From Brachybacterium sp. FME24 (GTDB lineage: Bacteria; Actinomycetota; Actinomycetes; Actinomycetales; Dermabacteraceae), in the NCBI RefSeq assembly GCF_014897705.1, contig NZ_JABUXV010000004.1, positions 62,001 to 126,000 of the forward strand: 64,000 nt of DNA. The letters run 5' to 3'. Numbering within the stretch: the first letter of the stretch is position 1; each line of letters begins with the position of its first letter. Shown here piece by piece: positions 52,053 to 60,241 of this stretch. Position numbers and translations under genes: made by a program. The notes under the pieces were generated by a model. The model made no database searches, had not been told where the DNA came from, and saw nothing but the letters and a program-made list of their open reading frames with translations.

Positions 52053-52098
52053 GTGGGGAGTAGTGGGGTAAAGTGGAGCGCGTTGGGAGGAGATGGGT
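52053..52098 (+). promoter_or_regulatory. MraZ operator: five TGGG boxes with 10-bp period
   Basis: GTGGGG (52053), GTGGGG (52063), GTGGAG (52073), TTGGGA (52083) and ATGGGT (52093) recur at exactly ten-base steps. MraZ binds tandem TGGGN repeats with this spacing in E. coli and Mycoplasma. A TAAAGT -10 (52069–52074) lies inside the array, so MraZ should repress the dcw cluster by covering the promoter. Confidence 0.8.
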
Positions 52099-52136
52099 TT
52101 CGGATCGCGAGTCTCGGCGAGTGAAGGAGGGCCTGC

Positions 52137-52568
52137 ATGTTCCTCGGCACCTTCACGCCCAAGCTCGACGAGAAGGGGCGCCTGATCTTCCCGGCGAAGT
52201 TCCGCGACGAGCTCGCCTCGGGACTGGTCATGACTCGTGGGCAGGAGCACTGCATCGCTGTGTATCCGCTGGTCGAGTTCCGCCAGAAGCTCGAGGAGGC
52301 CCGTCGGGCGCCCACCACCGATCGGCGCACCCGCGACTACCTGCGCGTGCTGCTGTCCGGCGCGGAGGACGTCATCCCGGACAAGCAGGGCCGCATCACC
52401 ATCCCGGGCCATCTGCGGGGCTACGCAGACCTGGACCGGGAATGCGCCGTCATCGGCGCACTCGATCGACTCGAGATCTGGTCGCTCCCGGCGTGGGAGA
52501 CCTATCTCGAACAGAAGGAAGAAGGCTTCGCCGAGACCTCCGAGGAGGTGGTTCCCGGCCTGTTCTGA
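52137..52568 (+). CDS. mraZ: Transcriptional regulator MraZ
   Basis: AbrB-fold repressor of the division and cell-wall cluster. The 143 residues are two MraZ repeats: [26 protein letters not shown] and [28 protein letters not shown], each with the DxKGRi/ip core. AAGGAGG lies upstream of the ATG. It heads the dcw cluster behind its own five-box operator. Confidence 0.97.
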   Translation: MFLGTFTPKLDEKGRLIFPAKFRDELASGLVMTRGQEHCIAVYPLVEFRQKLEEARRAPTTDRRTRDYLRVLLSGAEDVIPDKQGRITIPGHLRGYADLDRECAVIGALDRLEIWSLPAWETYLEQKEEGFAETSEEVVPGLF

Positions 52569-52604
52569 GCTCGGCTCGACGGACTTCCGTCCTGTGAGAC
52601 CTCT

Positions 52605-52654
52605 CGTCGTTCCCGCCCCGATGCATCTTCCCCGGTGGCGGGTCGGGAACGACG
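52605..52654 (+). other. Hairpin between mraZ and rsmH
   Basis: An 11-bp perfect stem (CGTCGTTCCCG / CGGGAACGACG) closes a 28-base loop with further CCCGCC/GGCGGG pairing possible. It lies in the 198-base gap and may attenuate or process the transcript. Confidence 0.45.
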
Positions 52655-52766
52655 GGGAATCTGACAGGACGGCACCGCGGCCAGGAGGCGGAGCCGAGGG
52701 GGCCGGCGCGATCCGGTCGTCAGGAACAGAACGAACAGCACACACAGGACGCAGGGGAGGGGTGAC

Positions 52767-53762
52767 ATGGACGAGATGCAGAGCGACCTGCCGGCGCAGA
52801 ACCGGCACGTCCCCGTACTGCTGGCCACCTCGGTCGAGCTCCTGGCCCCCGCGTTGCAGCAGCCCGGCGCGATCTATGTCGATGCCACGCTCGGCATGGC
52901 CGGCCACGCCGCAGCCGTTCTGCACGCCGCACCCCAGGCCCGTCTCATCGGCATCGACCGCGATCCCCAGGCGCTCGACCTCGCCCGGCGCCGGCTCGAG
53001 CAGGAGGGCGTCGCAGACCGCGCCACGCTGGTCCACGCCACCTATGACCAGATCGCCGACGTGCTCGAGGACCGCGATCTTCCCGGCGCCCACGGCGTGA
53101 TGATGGACCTGGGCCTGTCCAGCTTCCAGATCGACACCACCGAGCGCGGCTTCTCCTACTCGGTCGACGCCCCGCTGGATATGCGGATGGACACCGCCTC
53201 GGACGGTCCCACCGCCGCCGACCTCCTTCAGCAGCTCCCCGAGGCAGAGATCGCCCGGATCCTCCACGACCTCGGAGACGAGCGTTTCGCCCGTCGTATC
53301 GCCCGTCGCATCGTCGAACAGCGCGCGAGCGCGCCCATCACGCGCAGCGGTGAACTCGTCGAGCTGTTGGACCGTGCGATCCCCGCGGCATCGAAGGCCA
53401 GCGGCGGACATCCCGCCAAGCGCACCTTCCAGGCGCTGCGGATCGCCGTCAACGAGGAGCTCGAAATCCTCGCCTCCGCGATCGAAGCCGCCCTGGACTG
53501 CCTTCACGTCGGCGGCCGCATCGTGGTGGAGTCCTACCACTCCGGCGAGGACCGCCTGGTCAAGACGGCCTTCTCGCGTCGCACCAGATCCTCGGCTCCG
53601 CCCGGACTCCCGGTCGAGCTCGAGCAGCACCGCCCGACCTTCACCCCGCTCGTGCGCGGCGCCCTCCAGGCCGACGAGGCCGAGCGAGGCACCAATTCCC
53701 GTGCCGCATCGGTCCGATTGCGCGCACTGACCCGTACCCGACTCGCCGAGAGAGCTCACTGA
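52767..53762 (+). CDS. rsmH: 16S rRNA (cytosine(1402)-N4)-methyltransferase
   Basis: Methylates C1402 in the ribosomal P site. The 331 residues show HVPVLLATSVELL, YVDATLGMAGHAAAVL (SAM loop), GVMMDLGLSSFQIDTTERGFSYSVDAPLDMRMD, HPAKRTFQALRIAVNEELEIL and the C-terminal ESYHSGEDRLVKTAFS. GGGGAGGGG lies upstream of the first ATG; another in-frame ATG is three codons later. ftsL follows one base after the stop. Confidence 0.97.
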   Translation: MDEMQSDLPAQNRHVPVLLATSVELLAPALQQPGAIYVDATLGMAGHAAAVLHAAPQARLIGIDRDPQALDLARRRLEQEGVADRATLVHATYDQIADVLEDRDLPGAHGVMMDLGLSSFQIDTTERGFSYSVDAPLDMRMDTASDGPTAADLLQQLPEAEIARILHDLGDERFARRIARRIVEQRASAPITRSGELVELLDRAIPAASKASGGHPAKRTFQALRIAVNEELEILASAIEAALDCLHVGGRIVVESYHSGEDRLVKTAFSRRTRSSAPPGLPVELEQHRPTFTPLVRGALQADEAERGTNSRAASVRLRALTRTRLAERAH

Positions 53763-53763
53763 T

Positions 53764-54282
53764 ATGGCCAGCACGTCAGCCGTTCACGCCCCCGCGGTCC
53801 GTCCCGTCCGCGGTCCGAAGACGACCACGACGGCGCGGCCGCGCCTGACCGTCGTCGCCGCGCCGAAGACCGCCGGCAGCTCGATGCCGTTCACCATCCT
53901 GTGCACCCTGATCGTCGCGACGACCCTGGCTGCCCTGCTGTTCCTGAACATCCAGATGTCCGACACGAGCTACGAGATCACCCGGCTCCAGAACCAGTCG
54001 CAGCGTCTGAGCGAGGAGAAACAGGCTCTCGTCGAGACCAATGAGCGCCTGGGGACCCCGCAGGAGCTCGAGCGCCAAGCACGGGAGATCGGCATGGTCC
54101 CGGTCACGGATCCGGCCTACATCGACCTCGACACGGGCGAGGTCATCGGTGAGACGTCCCCCGCGGCGCAGACTGAAGTCAATCCGGAGCTCGCGGAGGT
54201 GCCCGCTGAGGTCGCCGTCCCGCCGGCCGAGATCTACGACGAGCCCACGACCTACCACGGCATGGGCAACGAGGGGGCCTGA
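53764..54282 (+). CDS. ftsL: Cell division protein FtsL-like
   Basis: Small bitopic divisome protein linking FtsQ/FtsB to FtsW-FtsI. The 172 residues have a basic head, one membrane helix (~40–61, FTILCTLIVATTLAALLFLNIQ), a leucine-zipper-like coiled coil (YEITRLQNQSQRLSEEKQALVETNERL) and an acidic Pro/Glu-rich tail (~120–172) that is longer than usual. Sequence alone is weak for this family; position between rsmH and ftsI makes the call. Its stop lies two bases before ftsI. Confidence 0.88.
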   Translation: MASTSAVHAPAVRPVRGPKTTTTARPRLTVVAAPKTAGSSMPFTILCTLIVATTLAALLFLNIQMSDTSYEITRLQNQSQRLSEEKQALVETNERLGTPQELERQAREIGMVPVTDPAYIDLDTGEVIGETSPAAQTEVNPELAEVPAEVAVPPAEIYDEPTTYHGMGNEGA

Positions 54283-54284
54283 CC

Positions 54285-56090
54285 ATGGCGCGGTCACGCA
54301 CGACCCGATCGACCGGGAGTTCCCGCAACCCCCGCAGCGGCGCATCCCGCCCCCGCGTCCCGCAGGCACGCGTCGGGGCTCCGGCCATCCGTCATCGCTT
54401 GCTGATCTGCCTGATCATGGTGGCCGTGCTGATGCTCTCCGGGCGCCTGGTCTGGGTGCAGGGCCTGGATGCGAGCGCGCGCGCCCAGGAGGCCATCGAG
54501 CAGCGCACGGTGACCCGCACCATCCCGGCCCTGCGCGGAGACATCCTCGACCGCGACGGCACCACCATGGCCAGTTCCGTCGAGCGCTACGACCTGTGGG
54601 TGAACCAGCTGCAGATCGATCAGTACCGGCAGAACTCCACGACGGAGGAGGTCACCGGGATCGACGCGGCCGCCCAGGAGCTTGCCCCGGTGCTCGGCTG
54701 GTCCGTTTCGGACACCAAGAAGGCACTGACCGGTGATCGCGGGTTCCTCTACCTGCAGAAGAACGTCGACCCCAAGGTGCGCGACGCCGTCATCGCCCTG
54801 AAGATCCCGGGCATCGGCGCCGATCGCGTCGCCGACCGCATCTACCCGTCAGGCTCCGTGGGCGGCAACATCCTCGGCTTCGTCGGCGGCGACGGCAGTG
54901 CCCTGGCCGGCACCGAGTACTCCTTCGACGACGCACTGAGCGGCACCGACGGCAAGACCACCTACGAGCGGGGCGCGGGCGGCCAGATCATCCCCACCGG
55001 CCAGCAGCAGACCACCCCGGCGGTCGACGGCAGCGACCTGGTCCTGACCATCGACCGTGACCTGCAGTGGAAGGCGCAGCAGATCGTCGCCGGCGCCGTC
55101 GACAAATGGGGTGCCACCGGCGGCAGCGCCGTGGCCATGAACGCCCGCACCGGAGAGGTGCTCGCCCTGGCGGAGTACCCGAGCTACGATCCCAACGACC
55201 CCGGAGCCAGCGGGAACGAGTACCTCGGCAACCGATCCATCTCCAACGTCTTCGAGCCCGGTTCCACGGGCAAGCTGTTCACCATCGCCTCCGCCCTCGA
55301 AGAGGGGACGGCGACCCCGGACTCGCAGTACGAGATCCCCTACGAGATGTACTTCGAGGGGGAGCGGATCAAGGACTCCCACCAGCACCCCGATGAGCGG
55401 CTCACCCTCGCCGGCGTGCTGAAGAACAGCTCGAACGTCGGCACCGTGCAGATCTCCGAGGAGCTCGACCCGCAGGTCCGCTACGACTACCTGCGTGCCT
55501 TCGGGCTCGGGGAGCCCACCGGCGTGCAGCTGCCCGGCGAATCCTCCGGCACCGTGCACCCGGCCGAGGACTGGACCGGCCGTACCCGCTACACGACGGC
55601 CTTCGGGCAGGGGTACAACGTCAACGCTCTGCAGATGGTCTCCGCCGTGGGCACCTTCGCGAACGACGGCGTGCGCGTCCAGCCCTCGCTGGTGGCCGGA
55701 ACCCGGGGGGAGGACGGCACGGTGCGTCCGCTCGGCCAGCCCGAGAGCACTCGTGTGATCTCCTCCGAGACCGCGGCGACCATGCGCGGCCTGATGGACA
55801 ACGACATCGACGAGGAGACCTCGAGCGCGGCCGTCACCGGATATGCGACGGCCGGCAAGACCGGCACCGCCCAGGTCTCCGATGGCACCTATACCGCCTC
55901 CTTCATCGGCTTCGCCCCGGCGGATGATCCGGAGATCGTCGTCGGAGTGTTCATCTTCGGCCTGGACACCTTCATCTCCGGCAGCAAGGCGGCCGCCCCG
56001 GCGTTCTCCGAACTGACGACCTTCACCCTGCAGAACCAGGGCATCGCACCGACCGGCGTCGCCGGCCGCGAGTACGAGAACGAGTGGTGA
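54285..56090 (+). CDS. ftsI: Peptidoglycan D,D-transpeptidase FtsI (PBP3)
   Basis: Septal class B penicillin-binding protein that cross-links new peptidoglycan with FtsW. The 601 residues comprise a basic head, one membrane helix (~40–60), a dimerisation domain (ALRGDILDRDGTTMASSVERYDLW) and the transpeptidase domain with S327-T-G-K330 (FEPGSTGKLF), the SxN motif SSN in LKNSSNVGT, and K525-T-G (AGKTGTAQVS). No PASTA domain is present. Active-site motifs are intact, so a beta-lactam target is expected. Confidence 0.97.
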   Translation: MARSRTTRSTGSSRNPRSGASRPRVPQARVGAPAIRHRLLICLIMVAVLMLSGRLVWVQGLDASARAQEAIEQRTVTRTIPALRGDILDRDGTTMASSVERYDLWVNQLQIDQYRQNSTTEEVTGIDAAAQELAPVLGWSVSDTKKALTGDRGFLYLQKNVDPKVRDAVIALKIPGIGADRVADRIYPSGSVGGNILGFVGGDGSALAGTEYSFDDALSGTDGKTTYERGAGGQIIPTGQQQTTPAVDGSDLVLTIDRDLQWKAQQIVAGAVDKWGATGGSAVAMNARTGEVLALAEYPSYDPNDPGASGNEYLGNRSISNVFEPGSTGKLFTIASALEEGTATPDSQYEIPYEMYFEGERIKDSHQHPDERLTLAGVLKNSSNVGTVQISEELDPQVRYDYLRAFGLGEPTGVQLPGESSGTVHPAEDWTGRTRYTTAFGQGYNVNALQMVSAVGTFANDGVRVQPSLVAGTRGEDGTVRPLGQPESTRVISSETAATMRGLMDNDIDEETSSAAVTGYATAGKTGTAQVSDGTYTASFIGFAPADDPEIVVGVFIFGLDTFISGSKAAAPAFSELTTFTLQNQGIAPTGVAGREYENEW

Positions 56091-56097
56091 CCCCCCG

Positions 56098-57669
56098 GTG
56101 AGCGTCCCCCATGCCTCCGCCCCCGAACCTGCCCGCCCCCGTCGCCCTCTCGGGGCGAGCGCAGCAGCCCTTGCCACAGTCCTCGGCACGGCCGCCCCAC
56201 AGGTGGATCTGCACCTGAGCGGGGTCACCCTGGACTCCCGCGGCGTCCAGCCCGGAGACCTGTGGTGCGCCCTGCCGGGAGCCCACGCGCACGGCGCGGA
56301 CTTCGCCGCCCAGGCCCACGCCCAGGGCGCCGTCCTGGCGCTGACCGACCCGACGGGGGAGCAGCGCTGCCGTGACGCGGGCCTGGCCGTCCTCGTGGTC
56401 CAGGATCCGCGCGGCGCCACGGCGACCGCCGCGGCCCTGGTCCAGGGCCGTCCCGCCGAGCGTCTGCGCTCCATCGGCGTGACCGGCACCAACGGAAAGA
56501 CCTCCGTCACCACCGTCATTACCCGGGTGCTCGATGCCCTCGCCGTGCCGGCCGGGGTCATCGGCACCAGCGGCACCGGATACCGCGATGCGGCAGGGAC
56601 CGACCACGCCATCGCCACCGTGCGCACCACCCCCGAAGCTCCCGAGCTGCACGGGATCCTCGCCCGCATGGTCGAGGACCAGGTGCAGGTGGCCTCGATG
56701 GAGGTGTCCAGTCACGCCCTCGTGCTGCGTCGCGCCGACGAGGTCGTCTTCGACGTCGCCTGCTTCACCAACCTCAGTCAGGACCATCTCGACTTCCACG
56801 GCACCATGGAGGCGTACTACGAGGCCAAGCGGCAGCTGTTCACCCCCGAGCATTCGGCCCGCGGCATCATCTGCCTCGACGACGAGTGGGGCCGGCGCCT
56901 GGCCCGCGAGGCGACGGTCCCGGTGACCACCTATGCCACCGTGCCCGGGGCGGGCGCGGACCACACCGCCCACGAGATCCGTGCCGAGGGCTACGGCAGC
57001 ACCTTCCTCGTGCAGGGCCCGGAGGGCACCCGCGCCCTGCACGCCGCGCTGCCCGGCCGCCACTACGTCGCCAACACCCTCGCCGCCGAGCTCCTGCTCG
57101 CCGCGATCGGACATGACGGCTGCGACGTCACGCGCGCGCTAGGCGAGGCCGGCACGGTCCCCGGGCGCATGGAGCTCGTCACCCGCGCTCCGATCCGCGG
57201 CGTCGTGGACTTCTCCCACACCGCCGATGCCCTCGAGCAGGCGCTGACCTCTCTGCGGGCGGTGCCCGGCACACGACGCGTGATCGTCGTCATGGGAGCC
57301 GGCGGTGACCGCGACCGCGGCAAGCGGCCCGCGATGGGCGAGGTCGCCGGTCGGCTCGCGGACGTGGTGATCGTCACGGACGACAACCCCCGCTCCGAGG
57401 ACCCCGCCGAAATCCGTCGCGCCGTGCGCGCCGGCATTCCGGAGGCGACGAACGCGCAGGTCCACGAGGTGGACGGCCGAGGCGCAGCAATCGATCTCGC
57501 CGCCCGCCTGGCCGACGTGTCCGACACCATCCTCGTGGCCGGCAAGGGCGCCGAGACCGGACAGCAGATCGGGGATATCGTCCATCCGTTCGATGACCGC
57601 CTCCGACTGCGCGACGCGCTGAGAGCGAGCGGCGGCACGGGCGCCGACGACACGGACGGAGAACGCTGA
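56098..57669 (+). CDS. murE: UDP-MurNAc-tripeptide ligase MurE (diaminopimelate-adding)
   Basis: Adds the third residue to UDP-MurNAc-L-Ala-D-Glu. The 523 residues include the uridine-binding domain (LDSRGVQPGDLWCALPGAHAHGADF), ATP loop GVTGTNGKTSVTTVI (~126–140), TTPEAPELHGIL and MEVSSHALVLRR. DNPR at residues 429–432 (VTDDNPRSEDP) is the signature of meso-diaminopimelate addition. The usual DYAHTPD motif is DFSHTAD here (~371–377). The GTG start is eight bases after ftsI. Wall type is thus diaminopimelate-based, agreeing with dapA/B/F. Confidence 0.97.
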   Translation: MSVPHASAPEPARPRRPLGASAAALATVLGTAAPQVDLHLSGVTLDSRGVQPGDLWCALPGAHAHGADFAAQAHAQGAVLALTDPTGEQRCRDAGLAVLVVQDPRGATATAAALVQGRPAERLRSIGVTGTNGKTSVTTVITRVLDALAVPAGVIGTSGTGYRDAAGTDHAIATVRTTPEAPELHGILARMVEDQVQVASMEVSSHALVLRRADEVVFDVACFTNLSQDHLDFHGTMEAYYEAKRQLFTPEHSARGIICLDDEWGRRLAREATVPVTTYATVPGAGADHTAHEIRAEGYGSTFLVQGPEGTRALHAALPGRHYVANTLAAELLLAAIGHDGCDVTRALGEAGTVPGRMELVTRAPIRGVVDFSHTADALEQALTSLRAVPGTRRVIVVMGAGGDRDRGKRPAMGEVAGRLADVVIVTDDNPRSEDPAEIRRAVRAGIPEATNAQVHEVDGRGAAIDLAARLADVSDTILVAGKGAETGQQIGDIVHPFDDRLRLRDALRASGGTGADDTDGER

Positions 57670-57671
57670 CC

Positions 57672-59144
57672 ATGCTGCAGATCACTGCACGGGAGATCGC
57701 TGGCCTCATCGGCGGCCGCCTGGTGGGCGGAGCCACCGGCGAGGAGCTCGTCACCGGAACGGCCCGGATCGACTCGCGAGACGTCCTCGCGGGCGACCTC
57801 TTCGCGGCCTTCGTCGGCGAGCACGCCGATGGCCACGACTACGTCGCCACCGCCCGCAGGGCCGGGGCAGCACTATCCCTCGTCTCCCGCGATCTCGGAG
57901 CCCCTGCTGTGCTGGTCGACGACGTGCGCGGCGCACTCTGGGACCTCGCCCGGGCGCAGCTTGCGCAGGCGCGTCAGCACAACTCCGGCCTGGTCGTCTT
58001 CGCGATCACCGGCAGTGCCGGCAAGACCGGCGCGAAGGATCTGCTCGGCACGATCCTGAGAGCCCAGGGAGAGACGATCGCTCCCGTCGGCAGCTTCAAC
58101 AACGAGCTCGGCCTCCCGCTGACCGTGCTGCGCGTGAACGCCGCGACCCGCTACCTCGTGCTCGAGATGGGGGCGCGCGGGATCGGCCACATCGCCCAGC
58201 TCACCGATATCGCCCGCCCCGATGTGTCCCTCGTGCTCAACGTCGGCAGCGCGCATCTCGGAGAATTCGGCAGCGCCGACGCGATCGCCCAGGCCAAGGG
58301 CGAACTGGTCGACGCCCTCGAGCCCACCGGTCGCGCGATCCTGAACGCCGAGGACCGCCTGGTGGCCGCCATGGGCACCCGCAGCGCAGCCCCTGTCGTG
58401 ACCTGGGGGTTCACCACCGGGGATCTCCGCGGCGAGGACCTCGATCTGGATGACGACGCCCGCGTGAGCTTCACTCTCGCCGTCCCCGAGGGACTGACCA
58501 CACTGCAGGGTGCGGCCATCCCCGCCGGACGCTTCCCCGTGCGCCCGGACCTGCTCGGTGAGCACCAGGGCGGCAACGTCCTGGCCGCTCTCGCCGCAGC
58601 CTTGAGCGCAGGAGTGGACCCCGCTGCCGCGACCTCCGCCCTCGACGGCGCGAAGCTCGCCTCGGGGCAGAGGATGGAAGCGCTGCGCGCGCACGACGTG
58701 CTGATCATCAACGACGCCTACAACGCGAACCCCGACTCGATGCGCCAGGCACTGAAGACCCTCGCCCATCTCGGCCGCGGCCACCGCACCATCGCCGTCC
58801 TCGGCGAGATGCTCGAGATGGGTCCGGACTCCATCCGTCTGCACGACGAGATCGGCCGCCTCGCGGTGCGCCTGAACATCTCCCAGCTGTACGTGGTCGG
58901 TGACGGCGCGGCCCCCATCCATCACGGTGCGAGCCTCGAAGGCAGCTTCGGCGGTGAATCGGAGTACGTCGACACCGTCGACGAGGTGATCGCTGTGCTA
59001 GAACGTACGGTGGCGCCCGGCGACGTGGTGCTGCTGAAGTCGTCCCGGGATGCTGGGCTCCGGCAGATCGCCGGCCCGCTGGTCGCGCACCTGGAACGAC
59101 GTGAGCGACCCGATGCCCGGGCAGACGGAGGAGACGACGCATGA
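57672..59144 (+). CDS. murF: UDP-MurNAc-pentapeptide synthetase MurF
   Basis: Adds D-Ala-D-Ala to the UDP-MurNAc-tripeptide. The 490 residues show DSRDVLAGDLFAAFVGEHADGHDYV, the ATP loop ITGSAGKTGAKDLLG, GSFNNELGLPLTVL, YLVLEMGARGIGHIAQL, NDAYNANPDSMRQALKTL and AVLGEMLEMGPDSIRLHDEIG. All are hallmarks of MurF. It starts two bases after murE and its stop overlaps mraY (ATGA). Confidence 0.97.
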   Translation: MLQITAREIAGLIGGRLVGGATGEELVTGTARIDSRDVLAGDLFAAFVGEHADGHDYVATARRAGAALSLVSRDLGAPAVLVDDVRGALWDLARAQLAQARQHNSGLVVFAITGSAGKTGAKDLLGTILRAQGETIAPVGSFNNELGLPLTVLRVNAATRYLVLEMGARGIGHIAQLTDIARPDVSLVLNVGSAHLGEFGSADAIAQAKGELVDALEPTGRAILNAEDRLVAAMGTRSAAPVVTWGFTTGDLRGEDLDLDDDARVSFTLAVPEGLTTLQGAAIPAGRFPVRPDLLGEHQGGNVLAALAAALSAGVDPAAATSALDGAKLASGQRMEALRAHDVLIINDAYNANPDSMRQALKTLAHLGRGHRTIAVLGEMLEMGPDSIRLHDEIGRLAVRLNISQLYVVGDGAAPIHHGASLEGSFGGESEYVDTVDEVIAVLERTVAPGDVVLLKSSRDAGLRQIAGPLVAHLERRERPDARADGGDDA

Positions 59145-60241
59145 TCGCGATCATCATCGCGGGAGCGACCGCCCTCCTGCTGTCCATCCTGGGCACGCCG
59201 CTGTTCATCAAGCTGCTGGTCAAGAAGAGCTACGGCCAGTTCGTCCGGGACGACGGACCCACCTCGCACGCCACCAAGCGCGGCACGCCCACGATGGGCG
59301 GCGTGGCCATCATCCTGACCACCATCCTCGGCTACGCGCTCTCCCACCTGCTCCTGTGGACCGCCCCCAGCGTCTCCGTGCTGCTGGTGCTGTTCCTGAT
59401 GGTTGGTCTCGGGTTCGTCGGCTTCCTCGACGACTACCTGAAGATCGCCCAGCAGCGCAGCCTCGGTCTGAGCGCCCGCGCAAAGCTCCTCGGCCAGTTC
59501 ATCGTCGCGACCGCCTTCGCCGTGCTCGCCCTGCTCTTCCCCGACGGCAACGGCAACACCCCGGCGTCGACGCAGATCTCCTTCGTGCGGGACATCGAGT
59601 GGCTCGACCTCGCGTTCGCCGGTTCCGTCGTCGGCTTCATCCTCTTCGCGATCTGGGCGAACTTCCTGGTCGCCGCGTGGTCCAACGGTGTGAACCTCAC
59701 CGATGGCCTCGACGGCCTGGCCAGCGGCGCCACCATCATCTTCACGGCGACCTACCTGGTCATCTCCTTCTGGCAGTGGCGCCAGGTGTGCAACGTCGAC
59801 CTGGACGCCGGGGGAGTCGTGCACTGCTACGACGCCCGCGACCCGCTGGACACCGCCGTGCTGTGCGCCGCGATCATCGGGGCCTGCGTCGGCTTCCTGT
59901 GGTGGAACACCTCTCCCGCGAAGATCTTCATGGGGGACACCGGCTCGCTCGCTCTCGGCGGCGCGATCGCGGGCCTGACCATCGTCTCGCGCACGGAAGT
60001 CCTCGGCGCCATCATCGGCGGCCTGTTCGTGATCATCTCGCTGTCGGTGATCATCCAGGTCGGCAGCTTCAAGCTCACCGGGAAACGGGTGTTCCGCATG
60101 GCTCCGCTGCAGCATCACTTCGAGCTCAAAGGCTGGAACGAGGTCACCATCGTGGTGCGGTTCTGGATAGTCACCGGCATCCTCGCCGGTCTCGGCCTGG
60201 GCATCTTCTACCTCGACGCTCTGCCGAGGCTCACCTCATGA
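59141..60241 (+). CDS. mraY: Phospho-MurNAc-pentapeptide transferase MraY
   Basis: Membrane enzyme making lipid I from undecaprenyl phosphate. The 366 residues form about ten helices and carry the family motifs FVRDDGPTSHATKRGTPTMGGVAI, the catalytic Asp pair in FLDDYLKIAQQRSLGL, NGVNLTDGLDGLASG, FMGDTGSLALGGAIAG and the C-terminal APLQHHFELKGWNEVTIVVRFW. It overlaps murF and murD by four bases each, so the three are tightly coupled. Confidence 0.98.
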   Translation: MIAIIIAGATALLLSILGTPLFIKLLVKKSYGQFVRDDGPTSHATKRGTPTMGGVAIILTTILGYALSHLLLWTAPSVSVLLVLFLMVGLGFVGFLDDYLKIAQQRSLGLSARAKLLGQFIVATAFAVLALLFPDGNGNTPASTQISFVRDIEWLDLAFAGSVVGFILFAIWANFLVAAWSNGVNLTDGLDGLASGATIIFTATYLVISFWQWRQVCNVDLDAGGVVHCYDARDPLDTAVLCAAIIGACVGFLWWNTSPAKIFMGDTGSLALGGAIAGLTIVSRTEVLGAIIGGLFVIISLSVIIQVGSFKLTGKRVFRMAPLQHHFELKGWNEVTIVVRFWIVTGILAGLGLGIFYLDALPRLTS

